NCBI GenBank assembly: GCA_010092695.1
Contig: JAADJJ010000001.1
Coordinates: forward strand, 4,340,001 to 4,404,000
Reading direction: 5' to 3'
DNA length: 64,000 bases
Source of the DNA: Enterobacteriaceae bacterium 4M9
Lineage (GTDB): Bacteria > Pseudomonadota > Gammaproteobacteria > Enterobacterales > Enterobacteriaceae
In this document: in pieces, positions 17,111-25,855 of the stretch
Layout: every line of letters begins with the position of its first letter
Position numbering within the stretch: position 1 is the first letter of the stretch
Translations under genes and position numbers: made by a program
The notes under the pieces: generated by a model
The model's input: the letters and a program-made list of their open reading frames with translations, nothing else
Database searches by the model: none
What the model was told of the DNA's origin: nothing

Positions 17111-18085
17111 ATGGTTCGCGGAATGTTGTACGCCCTGCTGGCAGGGCTGATGTGGGGGCTGATCTTCGTCGGCCCGGAAATCGTGCCGGAATACCCGGCG
17201 GCAATACAGGCAAGCGGCCGCTACCTGGCGCTGGGGCTGATTGCGCTGCCGCTTGCATGGCTGGGCCGTGCCAGGCTACGTCATCTGCGCCTGAGCGACT
17301 GGCTGGCAGCACTCAAGCTCTCGGCAATCGGCAACCTGATTTATTACCTGTGCCTTGCAGCCGCCATCCAGCGTACCGGCGCACCGGTTTCCACCATGAT
17401 TGTTGGCACGCTGCCGGTGGTGCTGCCCATTTGCGCCAACCTGCTCTACAGCCAGCATGACGGCGTGCTGGCGTGGCGCAGGCTGATGCTGTCGCTGGCG
17501 GTGGTGGCACTGGGCCTGGTGCTGGTGAATATCGCAGAGCTACGGAGCGGCCACCTGGCACAGGGCGGCTGGCGTTACGTCAGTGGCGTGATGCTGGCGC
17601 TGGCGGCCATGGCCTGTTGGGCATTCTACGCATTACAGAACGCGCGCTGGCTGCGCCGCAACCCGGATAAAAACCCGCTGATGTGGGCAACCGCGCAGGG
17701 GCTGGTCATTCTGCCCTTTTCACTGCTCGGCTACGTTGTTACCTGTATCTGGCTTGCCCACAGCACCCCCGAATTCGCGCTGCCGTTTGGCCCGCGTCCC
17801 GGCGTATTTGTTGCGTTGATGCTCGCCATTGCCGTGCTGTGCTCGTGGCTTGGCGCGCTGTGCTGGAATGAAGCCAGCCAGCGTCTGCCGACGGTGATCC
17901 TTGGACCGCTTATCGTGTTTGAGAACCTGGCCGGGCTGCTGTATACCTTTGTGCTGCGCCAGAGCTGGCCACCGCTGGCAACATTGCTGGGCATTGCCGC
18001 GCTGGTTACAGGCGTGGTGATGGCGGTACGCGCAAAACCACAAAAGCGGCAGCCAATAGCCCCTCCTGTCTCAAAAAGGGTATAG
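17111..18085 (+). CDS. ytfF: EamA/DMT-family transporter YtfF
   Basis: A 324-residue inner-membrane protein with about ten hydrophobic helices in two EamA repeats, typical of drug/metabolite transporters. Position beside ytfE and length match E. coli YtfF (321). The substrate is unknown. The ATG has an AGGAG box 5 bases upstream. It follows the AraC-family gene on the same strand and could be co-transcribed with it. Confidence 0.85.
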   Translation: MVRGMLYALLAGLMWGLIFVGPEIVPEYPAAIQASGRYLALGLIALPLAWLGRARLRHLRLSDWLAALKLSAIGNLIYYLCLAAAIQRTGAPVSTMIVGTLPVVLPICANLLYSQHDGVLAWRRLMLSLAVVALGLVLVNIAELRSGHLAQGGWRYVSGVMLALAAMACWAFYALQNARWLRRNPDKNPLMWATAQGLVILPFSLLGYVVTCIWLAHSTPEFALPFGPRPGVFVALMLAIAVLCSWLGALCWNEASQRLPTVILGPLIVFENLAGLLYTFVLRQSWPPLATLLGIAALVTGVVMAVRAKPQKRQPIAPPVSKRV

Positions 18086-18095
18086 CCTTCACTTT

Positions 18096-18123
18096 AAAAT
18101 GCATTTAAAATGCATCTTATATT
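18096..18123 (+). promoter_or_regulatory. NsrR operator and ytfE promoter
   Basis: An 11-1-11 inverted repeat: AAAATGCATTT (18096-18106), one spacer base, AAATGCATCTT (18108-18118). It differs from the E. coli NsrR consensus (AAGATGCATTT half-site) at one base. A -10-like TATATT overlaps its right end (18118-18123), so bound NsrR would block RNA polymerase. Confidence 0.88.
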
Positions 18124-18145
18124 ATCCATGATGAGGACTTTGGCT

Positions 18146-18811
18146 ATGGCTTTCCGGGACCAGGCGCTGGGCGAACTTGCGTTAACGATTCCACGCGCGT
18201 CGGCGCTGTTTCGTAAATACTCACTGGACTTCTGCTGCGGCGGTAAGCAAACGCTGGCCCATGCTGCCAGCCGACGTGAACTCAATCTTGACGCCATTGA
18301 AGCCGAGCTGTCACAGCTTGCGCTGCAGCCGCAGGAAAAAGACTGGCGCCGCGCGCCGCTGGCCGACATCATCGACCACATTATCGTGCGCTACCATGAC
18401 CGCCATCGCGAGCAACTGCCGGAACTGATTTTGCAGGCCACCAAAGTTGAGCGCGTACACGCCGACAAACTCAGCGTACCGCGCGGGCTGGCGAAATACC
18501 TGACCCAGCTGCACGACGAGCTTGCCAGCCACATGATGAAAGAAGAAAACATCTTGTTCCCGATGATTAAACAGGGAATGGGCCGCCAGACCGCCGGGCC
18601 GATTAGCGTGATGGAAAGCGAGCACGACGAAGCAGGCGAACTGCTGGAGGTGATTAAGCACATCACCCACAATGTTACGCCGCCGCCAGAAGCCTGCACC
18701 ACCTGGCGCACACTGTATAACGGCATCAATGAAACCATTGACGACCTGATGAACCATATCAGCCTTGAGAACAACGTGCTGTTCCCTCGCGCCCTCGCGG
18801 GTGAGTCATAA
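18146..18811 (+). CDS. ytfE: iron-sulfur cluster repair di-iron protein YtfE (RIC)
   Basis: A 221-residue cytoplasmic protein (E. coli 220) that repairs Fe-S clusters damaged by nitric oxide or peroxide and is strongly induced by NO. The N-terminal ScdA-like domain carries C30 and C31 in FCCGG. The C-terminal four-helix hemerythrin-like domain carries the di-iron ligands in RYHDRH, HDELASHMMKEE, ESEHDEAG and NHISLENN. It sits just behind an NsrR operator, and nsrR itself is in this window (33465-33896). The start uses GAGGA. Confidence 0.96.
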   Translation: MAFRDQALGELALTIPRASALFRKYSLDFCCGGKQTLAHAASRRELNLDAIEAELSQLALQPQEKDWRRAPLADIIDHIIVRYHDRHREQLPELILQATKVERVHADKLSVPRGLAKYLTQLHDELASHMMKEENILFPMIKQGMGRQTAGPISVMESEHDEAGELLEVIKHITHNVTPPPEACTTWRTLYNGINETIDDLMNHISLENNVLFPRALAGES

Positions 18812-18834
18812 AAAAAGGCGCCATTAAGGCGCCT
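18810..18834 (-). terminator. terminator of cycA
   Basis: Stem AGGCGCC / GGCGCCT (18816-18822 and 18828-18834) running into a T-run on the minus strand. It touches the ytfE stop codon. Confidence 0.7.
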
Positions 18835-18854
18835 GAATATGACTTTACTTATCG

Positions 18855-18877
18855 GCCCGCTTAAGCGGGCTTTTTTT
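18855..18877 (+). terminator. terminator of ytfE
   Basis: Perfect palindrome GCCCGCTTAAGCGGGC (18855-18870) followed by seven T. The T-run reaches the cycA stop, so the two convergent genes have interleaved terminators. Confidence 0.8.
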
Positions 18878-20288
18878 ATCGACGCGCATTCGCCAGGCGT
18901 TTTTTGCCGACAATCAGCCAGAACGCACCCAGCACAATAAACCACAGCGGCGTGACCAGCAGCGCCTGACGGGTATCGTCTTCCAGCGTCAGCAGCGCCA
19001 GAACGAAGACGAAAAACGCCATGCACACCCAGCACATCAGGCGACCCAGCGGCATTTTGTAGATGGACTTCTCATGCAGCTGCGGACGCTGGCGACGGTA
19101 CACCAGATATGAGCACAGGATGATGGTCCAGACGAACATAAACAGAATCGCCGAGACCGTCGTTACCACAGTAAACGCCGTAATCACATCCGGAATCAGA
19201 TAAACCAGCACCACACCGCCCAACAGGCAAATGCAGGAGAAGGTCAGGCCGGTCGCCGGAACCGCACGCTTAGACAGTTTGCCAAAGCTCTTTGGTGCCG
19301 CGCCGTCCTGCGCCAGGCCGTACAGCATACGGCTGGTGGAGAACACACCGCTGTTGGCAGAAGACGCCGCAGAGGTCAGCACCACAAAGTTGATGATGCT
19401 CGCCGCAGCGGGCAGCCCCACCAGCACAAACAACTCAACGAACGGACTTTTGTTCGCGACCACTGAGCCCCACGGCGTGACCGACATAATCACAATCAGC
19501 GCAAACACGTAAAACATGATGATGCGAATAGGAATGGAGTTGATAGCGCGCGGCAGGGATTTCTCCGGGTCTTTAGTTTCAGCAGCCGTCGTGCCCACAA
19601 GCTCGATACCCACAAAGGCGAACACCGCAATCTGGAAGCCGGCAAAGAAGCCGCTTAGGCCTTTCGGGAACCAGCCGCCGTCATTCCACAGGTGCTCAAA
19701 CGAGGCCTGCACGCCGCTCGGTGAGGTGAAATGCGTCAGCACCATCACCAGACCCACGATAATCAGCGCCACAATGGCAACGATTTTGATCATCGCGAAC
19801 CAGAACTCCATTTCACCGAACATTTTCACCGTGGCCAGGTTCAGCGTCAGCAGCAGTACCACTACCGCCAGTGCTGCTATCCAGTCGGCAAGGCCGGGGA
19901 ACCAGAATTGTGCATAGGCGGCTATCGCCACCACGTCTGCCATGCCGGTGACCACCCAGCAAAACCAGTAGGTCCAGCCAGTAAAATAACCGGCCCACGG
20001 ACCGAGCAGGTCGGCGGCAAAGTCGCTAAAAGATTTATATTCGAGGTTTGAAAGCAACAGCTCGCCCATTGCACGCATCACGAAAAACAGCATAAAGCCG
20101 ATTATCATGTAGACGAAAATAATGGACGGGCCTGCGAGGCTGATGGTCTTCCCTGAACCCATAAACAGGCCGGTACCGATAGCGCCGCCAATAGCAATAA
20201 GTTGAATATGCCGGTTAGTAAGATTGCGCCGTAGCGTGCGTTCGCCCGGCTCCTGCGCCTCATCGGCAACTTTAATCTGGTCTACCAT
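18876..20288 (-). CDS. cycA: D-alanine/D-serine/glycine:H+ symporter
   Basis: A 470-residue inner-membrane permease of the amino acid-polyamine-organocation superfamily with about twelve helices. Length equals E. coli CycA. The first helix shows the family signature GGAIGTGLFMGSGK. It imports D-serine, D-alanine, glycine and the drug D-cycloserine. In E. coli its mRNA is silenced by the small RNA GcvB near the ribosome site. A long 5' region (20289-20600) precedes it. Confidence 0.96.
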   Translation of the reverse strand: MVDQIKVADEAQEPGERTLRRNLTNRHIQLIAIGGAIGTGLFMGSGKTISLAGPSIIFVYMIIGFMLFFVMRAMGELLLSNLEYKSFSDFAADLLGPWAGYFTGWTYWFCWVVTGMADVVAIAAYAQFWFPGLADWIAALAVVVLLLTLNLATVKMFGEMEFWFAMIKIVAIVALIIVGLVMVLTHFTSPSGVQASFEHLWNDGGWFPKGLSGFFAGFQIAVFAFVGIELVGTTAAETKDPEKSLPRAINSIPIRIIMFYVFALIVIMSVTPWGSVVANKSPFVELFVLVGLPAAASIINFVVLTSAASSANSGVFSTSRMLYGLAQDGAAPKSFGKLSKRAVPATGLTFSCICLLGGVVLVYLIPDVITAFTVVTTVSAILFMFVWTIILCSYLVYRRQRPQLHEKSIYKMPLGRLMCWVCMAFFVFVLALLTLEDDTRQALLVTPLWFIVLGAFWLIVGKKRLANARR

Positions 20289-20646
20289 ATTTTTCCTGTA
20301 CCTGCGTTGTGTGTTGTGCGGCTCTGCGGCCTTTATTCTGAATTGGATGTTCCGGAGTCTGGTTAACGTTCAGCCAGACAGATGAGAATGTCTTATCGCA
20401 TCTTGAAAGAGATGTTAATATAATGTTCAAAAATGGTGTCAGATCATTCTCATTACGCGAAACAACTCACAAAAATACCTTTCCTGCCTCTCTTTGCAAG
20501 ATAAAATTATTTATTTCCAGGATTATTCGAAACGAAACTTCGAATGATAAGAAAAATATATTCTGAAACTGCACTGACGTTCGCTTTCAGCCCTGCGGGG
20601 CATAAGCAATCGTAATGAGACTTGCGCCTGAAGTGCACTGCAATAA
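20289..20646. other. upstream region of cycA
   Basis: An AT-rich stretch with no gene. It holds a 9-base inverted pair, ATGAGAATG (20392-20400) and CATTCTCAT (20445-20453), about 44 bases apart, around a probable minus-strand -10 region (TATATT-like, about 20419-20424). This may be a two-site operator for cycA; the regulator is not identified. Confidence 0.35.
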
Positions 20647-20672
20647 AAACAAAAACGGGCCATTACGGCCCG
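20647..20672 (-). terminator. terminator of fklB
   Basis: Stem CGGGCC / GGCCCG around CATTAC, with A-rich sequence on the left that reads as a T-run on the minus strand. Confidence 0.75.
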
Positions 20673-20692
20673 CTTTATGACCGCAGGAAAAC

Positions 20693-21313
20693 TTACAGAA
20701 TTTCCAGCAGCTCAACGTCAAAAATCAGCGTGCTGAACGGCGGAATGGAGGCACCCGCGCCGCGCTCGCCGTACGCCAGGTTGTAGGGAATCACCAGCTC
20801 CCATTTGGAACCAACCGGCATCAGAGTCAGCGCCTCAATCCAGCCGGCGATAACGCCGCTAACTGGGAACTCAGCCGGTTCACCGCGTGCAACAGAGCTA
20901 TCGAACACGGTGCCGTCGATAAGTTTACCGGTGTAGTGCACACGCACGTGATCCTTACGTGACGGAATCGGACCGTCGCCCTGAGTGATTACGCGAAACT
21001 GCAGACCTGATTCGGTGGTGCTCACGCCGTCTTTTTTCTGGTTCTCATCCAGGAATGTCTGGCCTTCTGCAGCCATTTCCTTCTGGCGCGCCTGACGTAC
21101 TGCGTCAGCACGCTCGTGAACCTCACGCAGCGCACGGTGTACAACGTCAACCGGAACCGCCGGCGCATTCCCTTCCAGCGCATCGCGCAGGCCGGCGACC
21201 AGTGCTTCCGGCAACAGGCCCTGTAAACCCGATTCGCTCAGCTGCTGGCCTACCTGTAAACCGATACCGTAGCTGGCTTGCGCTTCAACGCTGTCAAAAG
21301 AAGGGGTTGTCAT
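20693..21313 (-). CDS. fklB: FKBP-type peptidyl-prolyl isomerase FklB
   Basis: A 206-residue FKBP22, the same length as in E. coli. The N-terminal helical part (residues 1-90) forms the dimer. The C-terminal FKBP domain (about 105-206) shows the active-site motifs VHYTGKLIDGTVFDSS and IPYNLAYGERGAG. It speeds proline isomerisation during protein folding. I chose the ATG preceded by AAAGGA. The upstream in-frame ATG at 21352 would add an unlikely MLPLLLTLMKGKA segment. Confidence 0.95.
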   Translation of the reverse strand: MTTPSFDSVEAQASYGIGLQVGQQLSESGLQGLLPEALVAGLRDALEGNAPAVPVDVVHRALREVHERADAVRQARQKEMAAEGQTFLDENQKKDGVSTTESGLQFRVITQGDGPIPSRKDHVRVHYTGKLIDGTVFDSSVARGEPAEFPVSGVIAGWIEALTLMPVGSKWELVIPYNLAYGERGAGASIPPFSTLIFDVELLEIL

Positions 21314-21575
21314 GGCTTTTCCTTTCATTAGGGTTAAAAGTAGCGGCAGCATAACAGCCCAGCCCCTTCGGGTAAAATTCTCACAGGGGGTGACAAACGC
21401 GCACGAAATGGAAACAATAGCACCTGCGCGCTGACGTAACCTGACATTACTCAGGACTTCATACAGTTAGCACTGTTATACTCGGTCTGAGCACTGCAGA
21501 AGAAACAGGGAAAACCGCCTTTCGCCGACAGGACCGCGGCGAGTGAAGGAATATTTACATGGAAAGGAGGAGCGT

Positions 21576-22106
21576 ATGCTAACGCAATTCTCAGTAAAAC
21601 CCGCTCTGGCGCGCCTGTGGCACGCCCCTGACCATTTCACGCTTATGGATCCCCTGCCGTCCATGCACCGCCGTGGCATCATTATTAGCGCGTTGCTGAT
21701 AGTGGTAGGTGTACTGATGCCCTCACCCGAAGAGCGCCAGGCCAGCCTCACGCGACAGCTGCTAAGCCGCTTCTCCACCACGCCCCCGGCCTTTATCGCC
21801 ACCACCGACCTGGCACCGGTCCCTTTCCAGGACTATGACAGCGAGCAGCGCTGGCGCGCTTACCGCATTGGGCGCAATAAAACGCTGATGCAGACGTTTC
21901 GCGACAATAATCTTCCCACAGCAGACGTGAGCGCCATGATACAGGTTGAAGGCCACGGTAAGCCGCTCAGTAGCCTTGAGAGCGGCCAGGTAGTGCGCAT
22001 CCGCCAGAATGCCAGCGGCGTGATTACCGGTTTAACCATTGAAGGCAGCGACGACCAGGCGCTATTCACCCGCCAGCCGGATGGCCGCTTTATGCGCGTG
22101 AACTGA
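21576..22106 (+). CDS. ytfB: OapA-domain cell-division protein YtfB
   Basis: A 176-residue bitopic inner-membrane protein. A cytoplasmic N-terminus with the OapA N-terminal signature (WHAPDHFTLMDPLPSMHRRG, residues about 16-35) leads to one membrane helix (about 36-50), a linker and a C-terminal LysM-like OapA domain (about 90-176). E. coli YtfB localises to the septum and binds glycan through this domain. The linker is about 35 residues shorter than in E. coli (212). The start has a strong AAAGGAGG box. Confidence 0.9.
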   Translation: MLTQFSVKPALARLWHAPDHFTLMDPLPSMHRRGIIISALLIVVGVLMPSPEERQASLTRQLLSRFSTTPPAFIATTDLAPVPFQDYDSEQRWRAYRIGRNKTLMQTFRDNNLPTADVSAMIQVEGHGKPLSSLESGQVVRIRQNASGVITGLTIEGSDDQALFTRQPDGRFMRVN

Positions 22107-22123
22107 TTTCTTGTGCGCAGAAA

Positions 22124-22152
22124 AGCAAAAAGCCCGCATAAGCGGGCTTTTT
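22124..22152. terminator. bidirectional terminator between ytfB and rplI
   Basis: Stem AAAAAGCCCGC / GCGGGCTTTTT (22127-22137 and 22142-22152) with T-runs on both strands. Confidence 0.85.
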
Positions 22153-22169
22153 AACATCATGACGCAGGC

Positions 22170-22619
22170 TTATTCAGGCACTACGTTCACGATAAGCTTA
22201 GCGAATGCTTCGCTGTGAACCTGGAAGTCCACTTCGTGCTCACCGGTGGTGCGCAGAACGCCGTTCGGCAGACGAACTTCGCTCTTGGCAACAGCAACGC
22301 CAGCTGCAGTAACAGCGTCAGCGATGTCGCGAGTACCGATGGAACCGAACAGTTTACCTTCGTCGCCAGATTTGGACGCGATGGTAACAGTGCCCAGTGC
22401 GTTGATTTTCTCAGCGCGAGCATTAGCAGCCGCCAGAACGTCAGCCAGTTTGGCTTCCAGTTCAGCGCGACGTGCTTCGAAGAACTCAACGTTTTTCTTG
22501 GTTGCCGGCACAGCTTTGCCCTGCGGAACCAGGAAGTTACGAGCGTAGCCCGCTTTAACGTTTACCTGGTCGCCCAGGCTGCCCAGGTTTGCTACTTTAT
22601 CAAGCAGAATAACTTGCAT
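22170..22619 (-). CDS. rplI: 50S ribosomal protein L9
   Basis: A 149-residue L9, the usual enterobacterial length. The N-terminal RNA-binding domain carries LGDQVNVKAGYARNFLVP; a long connecting helix then leads to the C-terminal domain. L9 binds 23S rRNA near the L1 stalk and limits frameshifting. It is the last gene of rpsF-priB-rpsR-rplI, separated from rpsR by 41 bases. Confidence 0.98.
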   Translation of the reverse strand: MQVILLDKVANLGSLGDQVNVKAGYARNFLVPQGKAVPATKKNVEFFEARRAELEAKLADVLAAANARAEKINALGTVTIASKSGDEGKLFGSIGTRDIADAVTAAGVAVAKSEVRLPNGVLRTTGEHEVDFQVHSEAFAKLIVNVVPE

Positions 22620-22660
22620 TACCTTATCCTCTCAAAGTCGTATTAGTGGACCGTGGCCGA

Positions 22661-23207
<547 letters not shown>

Positions 23208-23212
23208 CAGAA

Positions 23213-23611
23213 TTACTCTTCAGAATCCTCAGCATTGTCGGAAGCGTCAGCGCTGTCAGAAGCGAATTCTTCACGACGCTCGCGGCGCTCGTCTTTCGCT
23301 TTAACCATCGGAGATGCTTCGGTCACTGCGTGCTTGGTACGCATAACCATGCTGCGGATAACGGCGTCGTTGAAGCGGAAGTTAGTTTCCAGCTCATCGA
23401 TCGCTTCCTGCGGCGCTTCTACGTTCAGCAGAACATAGTGAGCTTTGTGCAGTTTGTTGATCGGATAAGCCAGCTGACGGCGGCCCCAGTCTTCCAGACG
23501 GTGGATCTTGCCTTCTGCACCAGTGATGGTTGCAGAGTAACGCTCGATCATGCCCGGAACCTGTTCGCTCTGGTCAGGATGGACCATAAAAACGATTTCG
23601 TAATGACGCAT
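23213..23611 (-). CDS. rpsF: 30S ribosomal protein S6
   Basis: A 132-residue S6 with the ribosomal ferredoxin-like domain (1-100) and an acidic C-terminal tail ending in Ser-Glu-Glu. The tail is the site where RimK adds extra glutamates in E. coli. It is the first gene of rpsF-priB-rpsR-rplI. The ATG follows AAGGAG, and the leader carries a probable S6:S18 binding hairpin. Confidence 0.97.
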   Translation of the reverse strand: MRHYEIVFMVHPDQSEQVPGMIERYSATITGAEGKIHRLEDWGRRQLAYPINKLHKAHYVLLNVEAPQEAIDELETNFRFNDAVIRSMVMRTKHAVTEASPMVKAKDERRERREEFASDSADASDNAEDSEE

Positions 23612-23637
23612 CGATTTTGCTCCTTACGGATTAATCA

Positions 23638-23672
23638 GCCTCCTGTCTGGGTCAGCCGGGTCCCGGGGAGGC
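23638..23672 (-). promoter_or_regulatory. probable S6:S18 leader hairpin of rpsF mRNA
   Basis: In the minus-strand transcript GCCUCC pairs with GGAGGC (23667-23672 with 23638-23643), enclosing a CCGG-GAC-CCGG stem-loop. This fits the known enterobacterial leader that S6:S18 binds for feedback. It lies 27 bases before the rpsF start codon. Confidence 0.6.
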
Positions 23673-23710
23673 AAGGAACGTGTTTAAGTCGGCCGAAAAA
23701 TTGACGCGCC

Positions 23711-23739
23711 ATTCTACTTGCAGGACACAATAAACACAA
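23711..23739 (-). promoter_or_regulatory. probable promoter of the rpsF operon
   Basis: Minus-strand -35 TTGTGT (23734-23739), 17-base spacer, -10 TAGAAT (23711-23716), about 100 bases before rpsF. Confidence 0.6.
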
Positions 23740-23957
23740 CGTCGAGTGCGGATTTAATTCACTCAGGAGCGCACATATCGCTACACCGACCCACTACGCT
23801 GCACCATAATTAATCACGTAGCGTTACTAAATGTTTTTCACCATCACCGTCAGATTTGTTCACGGTGATTTCATCGGGCGCGAATTACACTTAAACGCAG
23901 GTAAGGAGAGGAGGAAAAAACAGTACCGTATTGACGGCCCTGTATGGGGGTTTGAGT

Positions 23958-24182
23958 ATGAAAACACTGATTATCCTGATTGCCGCACTGGCGTTAAACC
24001 TGCCTGCGGCGGCCGCGATTAACATCGATGGCCCAATGACCCAGAATATGGACGACGTCCACAGTCTGGGCGTGATTTACATCAACCATAACACCGCGGG
24101 CGGTACGCCGCCTGAAATACAACAGGCCAACACCGGGGAAACGGCCGGCCAAGTCGCACCAGACGCAGCGTCTGGCTTATAG
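23958..24182 (+). pseudogene. yjfY: 3'-truncated DUF1471 (YhcN/BhsA) family gene, yjfY-like
   Basis: The 74-residue product has a signal peptide (MKTLIILIAALALNLPAAA) and the start of a DUF1471 domain (NMDDVHSLGVIYINHN). The conserved second half (normally ending in an A-x-I-Y strand) is missing, and no shifted frame restores it. Family members here run to about 90 residues. The frame ends inside a short hairpin and overlaps the yjfP stop by 6 bases. In E. coli the ula locus lies between these two 3' ends. It is probably a remnant, although a short secreted peptide cannot be excluded. Confidence 0.65.
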
Positions 24183-24926
24183 CGATGCCACAAAGAAACG
24201 GCCAGTCTCCTCCAGCGCAGCGGGCGTTATACGATGCCTGACGCCCTTTTCCCACCGGCAGGTGAGTTGGCCATCCAGCCCCTGCGCCTGTAGCGCCTGC
24301 TGCAGGCGCAGCGTTTCAAACGCAGGCACCACATCATCGTCCTCGCCATGCCACAGCAACAGCGGGCGATCGGCGAGTTTTGCCAGCTGCTGCGTCACAT
24401 CGTAGTGCTTAAGCGGCGCCATAATATCGGCAAAGCGCTGTTCGTCATCAGCCTGATTAAACGACACGGGCGGGAACAAACGGCGCGCCAGCGACAGGTA
24501 ATAACCCGAGCCCATCAGGCTGGCGACGCTGCGTATCTGTGCATGTTGCGCCATCAGCCCCAGCGCGGTCATGCCGCCCATTGAGGCCCCTCCCACGCCA
24601 AGCCGCCCGTCTTCCACCAGTCCGCGAGCCTGTATTGCGTCATACAGTGCCGGGAACTCGGCAAGACTGGCGTGCAAAATCTGCCAGAAACGCGCTAAGC
24701 GTGCGTGCTCGTCGCCGTCAAAACGCGCACCGTGCTCAGGGGCATCGGGCATGATGACCCGCAGCCCACGCTGCGCCAGCGCAACGGCAAAATAGCTATA
24801 AACCAGTTTAGAAGAGGTAAAGCCGTGGTAAAACACCACGCACGGCAACGGCTGCTGACGTTTACCTGCTGGCGTGGCAAGCAACACCTCATTTCCCGCC
24901 AGTTGCTCGGTATAGATTTCAATCAT
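24177..24926 (-). CDS. yjfP: alpha/beta-hydrolase (carboxylesterase) YjfP
   Basis: A 249-residue esterase, the same length as E. coli YjfP. The nucleophile elbow is GASMG (the serine near residue 115), the acid is in WHGEDDDVVPA and the histidine in GVRHRI. The family acts on short-chain esters; the biological substrate is unknown. The start at 24926 reproduces the E. coli N-terminus (MIEI). Two ATGs upstream are in frame but worse placed. It is divergent from bsmA. Confidence 0.92.
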   Translation of the reverse strand: MIEIYTEQLAGNEVLLATPAGKRQQPLPCVVFYHGFTSSKLVYSYFAVALAQRGLRVIMPDAPEHGARFDGDEHARLARFWQILHASLAEFPALYDAIQARGLVEDGRLGVGGASMGGMTALGLMAQHAQIRSVASLMGSGYYLSLARRLFPPVSFNQADDEQRFADIMAPLKHYDVTQQLAKLADRPLLLWHGEDDDVVPAFETLRLQQALQAQGLDGQLTCRWEKGVRHRITPAALEETGRFFVASL

Positions 24927-25139
24927 CGCCTGACCGACTCCTGTCATCAAAATGTGCCAGTACGCACACTTTCCCGCACAAGCGCTGGCAAGACAAGGTG
25001 TTCCTCCGGCGACAATGTGCGTCAGTTAACTTTTTTTTGCTGAATCGAGTTAAAAACCGCGGCATAAGCAACACTTTTAGATCTTTCTTTCGCGATGAAA
25101 TCGCCGCCGTGACTACAATTAGTATCGAGGAAAATACTG

Positions 25140-25448
25140 ATGAATCAACGCTGGTTAGCCCTGTCTGTTTTGTTATTTCCTCTGCTGACGGCCTGCCATG
25201 CGCTGCAAAGCGCCCCGCAGCCTGCCCCACCCGCAGGCCCAACGCCGCAGGAAATTCAGCGTAATCAGACGCAGGGATTAGAAAAAATCGGTACGACAAG
25301 CGCCATTGTGCGCGGCGCGCCGTCTGACGGCGAAGCCGCTATTCGCGCCAAAGCCGCAGCAGCACAGGCACGCTATTACGTCATTGTGGTCAATGACGAA
25401 ACGGTCGTACCGGGACAATGGTATACGCAGGCGATTTTGTATCGCTGA
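25140..25448 (+). CDS. bsmA: biofilm stress and motility lipoprotein BsmA
   Basis: A 102-residue outer-membrane lipoprotein of the DUF1471 family (E. coli BsmA/YjfO 109). The signal peptide ends with the lipobox LTAC (Cys19). After a proline-rich linker the DUF1471 fold closes with YTQAILYR. In E. coli it affects biofilm stress resistance and motility. A -10-like TACAAT lies at 25114-25119. Confidence 0.9.
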   Translation: MNQRWLALSVLLFPLLTACHALQSAPQPAPPAGPTPQEIQRNQTQGLEKIGTTSAIVRGAPSDGEAAIRAKAAAAQARYYVIVVNDETVVPGQWYTQAILYR

Positions 25449-25579
25449 TGCATGACAACACATTTGTTGCGCCCCATCACTGGCGCACACCCAAGGGATG
25501 CCGTAACGGGTTTGGTAAGGATGCGATAACGCAAAGGACAGCCCTGAAACCTGCCGGGGTAAGAAAGAAGGAGCGCTTT

Positions 25580-25855
25580 ATGGCACATGTATTTGCTTTT
25601 CCTGGGGCATTTTCTACCGTCGGCCTCATCACAACGGCCGCCAGACCGGCGGAAGAAGCCAGCGCCGACTGCGTGACGGGCCTTAATGAAATTGGCGTGA
25701 TTTCGGTGAATGCCGTCAGCGACAGCCCGGAAGAGGTGGATTATATCGTGGCGCAGAAAGCCGATGAGCGCGGTGCATCCTGGTATCGCATTGTGCGCAT
25801 GCAGGAAAGCCCGCGCCTTGATGGCTGGCGCGTACAGGCCATTATTTACGCCTGA
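25580..25855 (+). CDS. yjfN: periplasmic DUF1471 protein YjfN
   Basis: A 91-residue DUF1471 protein, the same length as E. coli YjfN, ending in VQAIIYA. E. coli YjfN has been reported as a suicide activator of the periplasmic protease DegP, acting through its hydrophobic C-terminus. AAGGAG sits 7 bases before the ATG, so the start is well supported. The signal peptide is odd: it has no lysine or arginine before its hydrophobic core. The gene overlaps the 3' end of aidB by 10 bases. Confidence 0.88.
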   Translation: MAHVFAFPGAFSTVGLITTAARPAEEASADCVTGLNEIGVISVNAVSDSPEEVDYIVAQKADERGASWYRIVRMQESPRLDGWRVQAIIYA

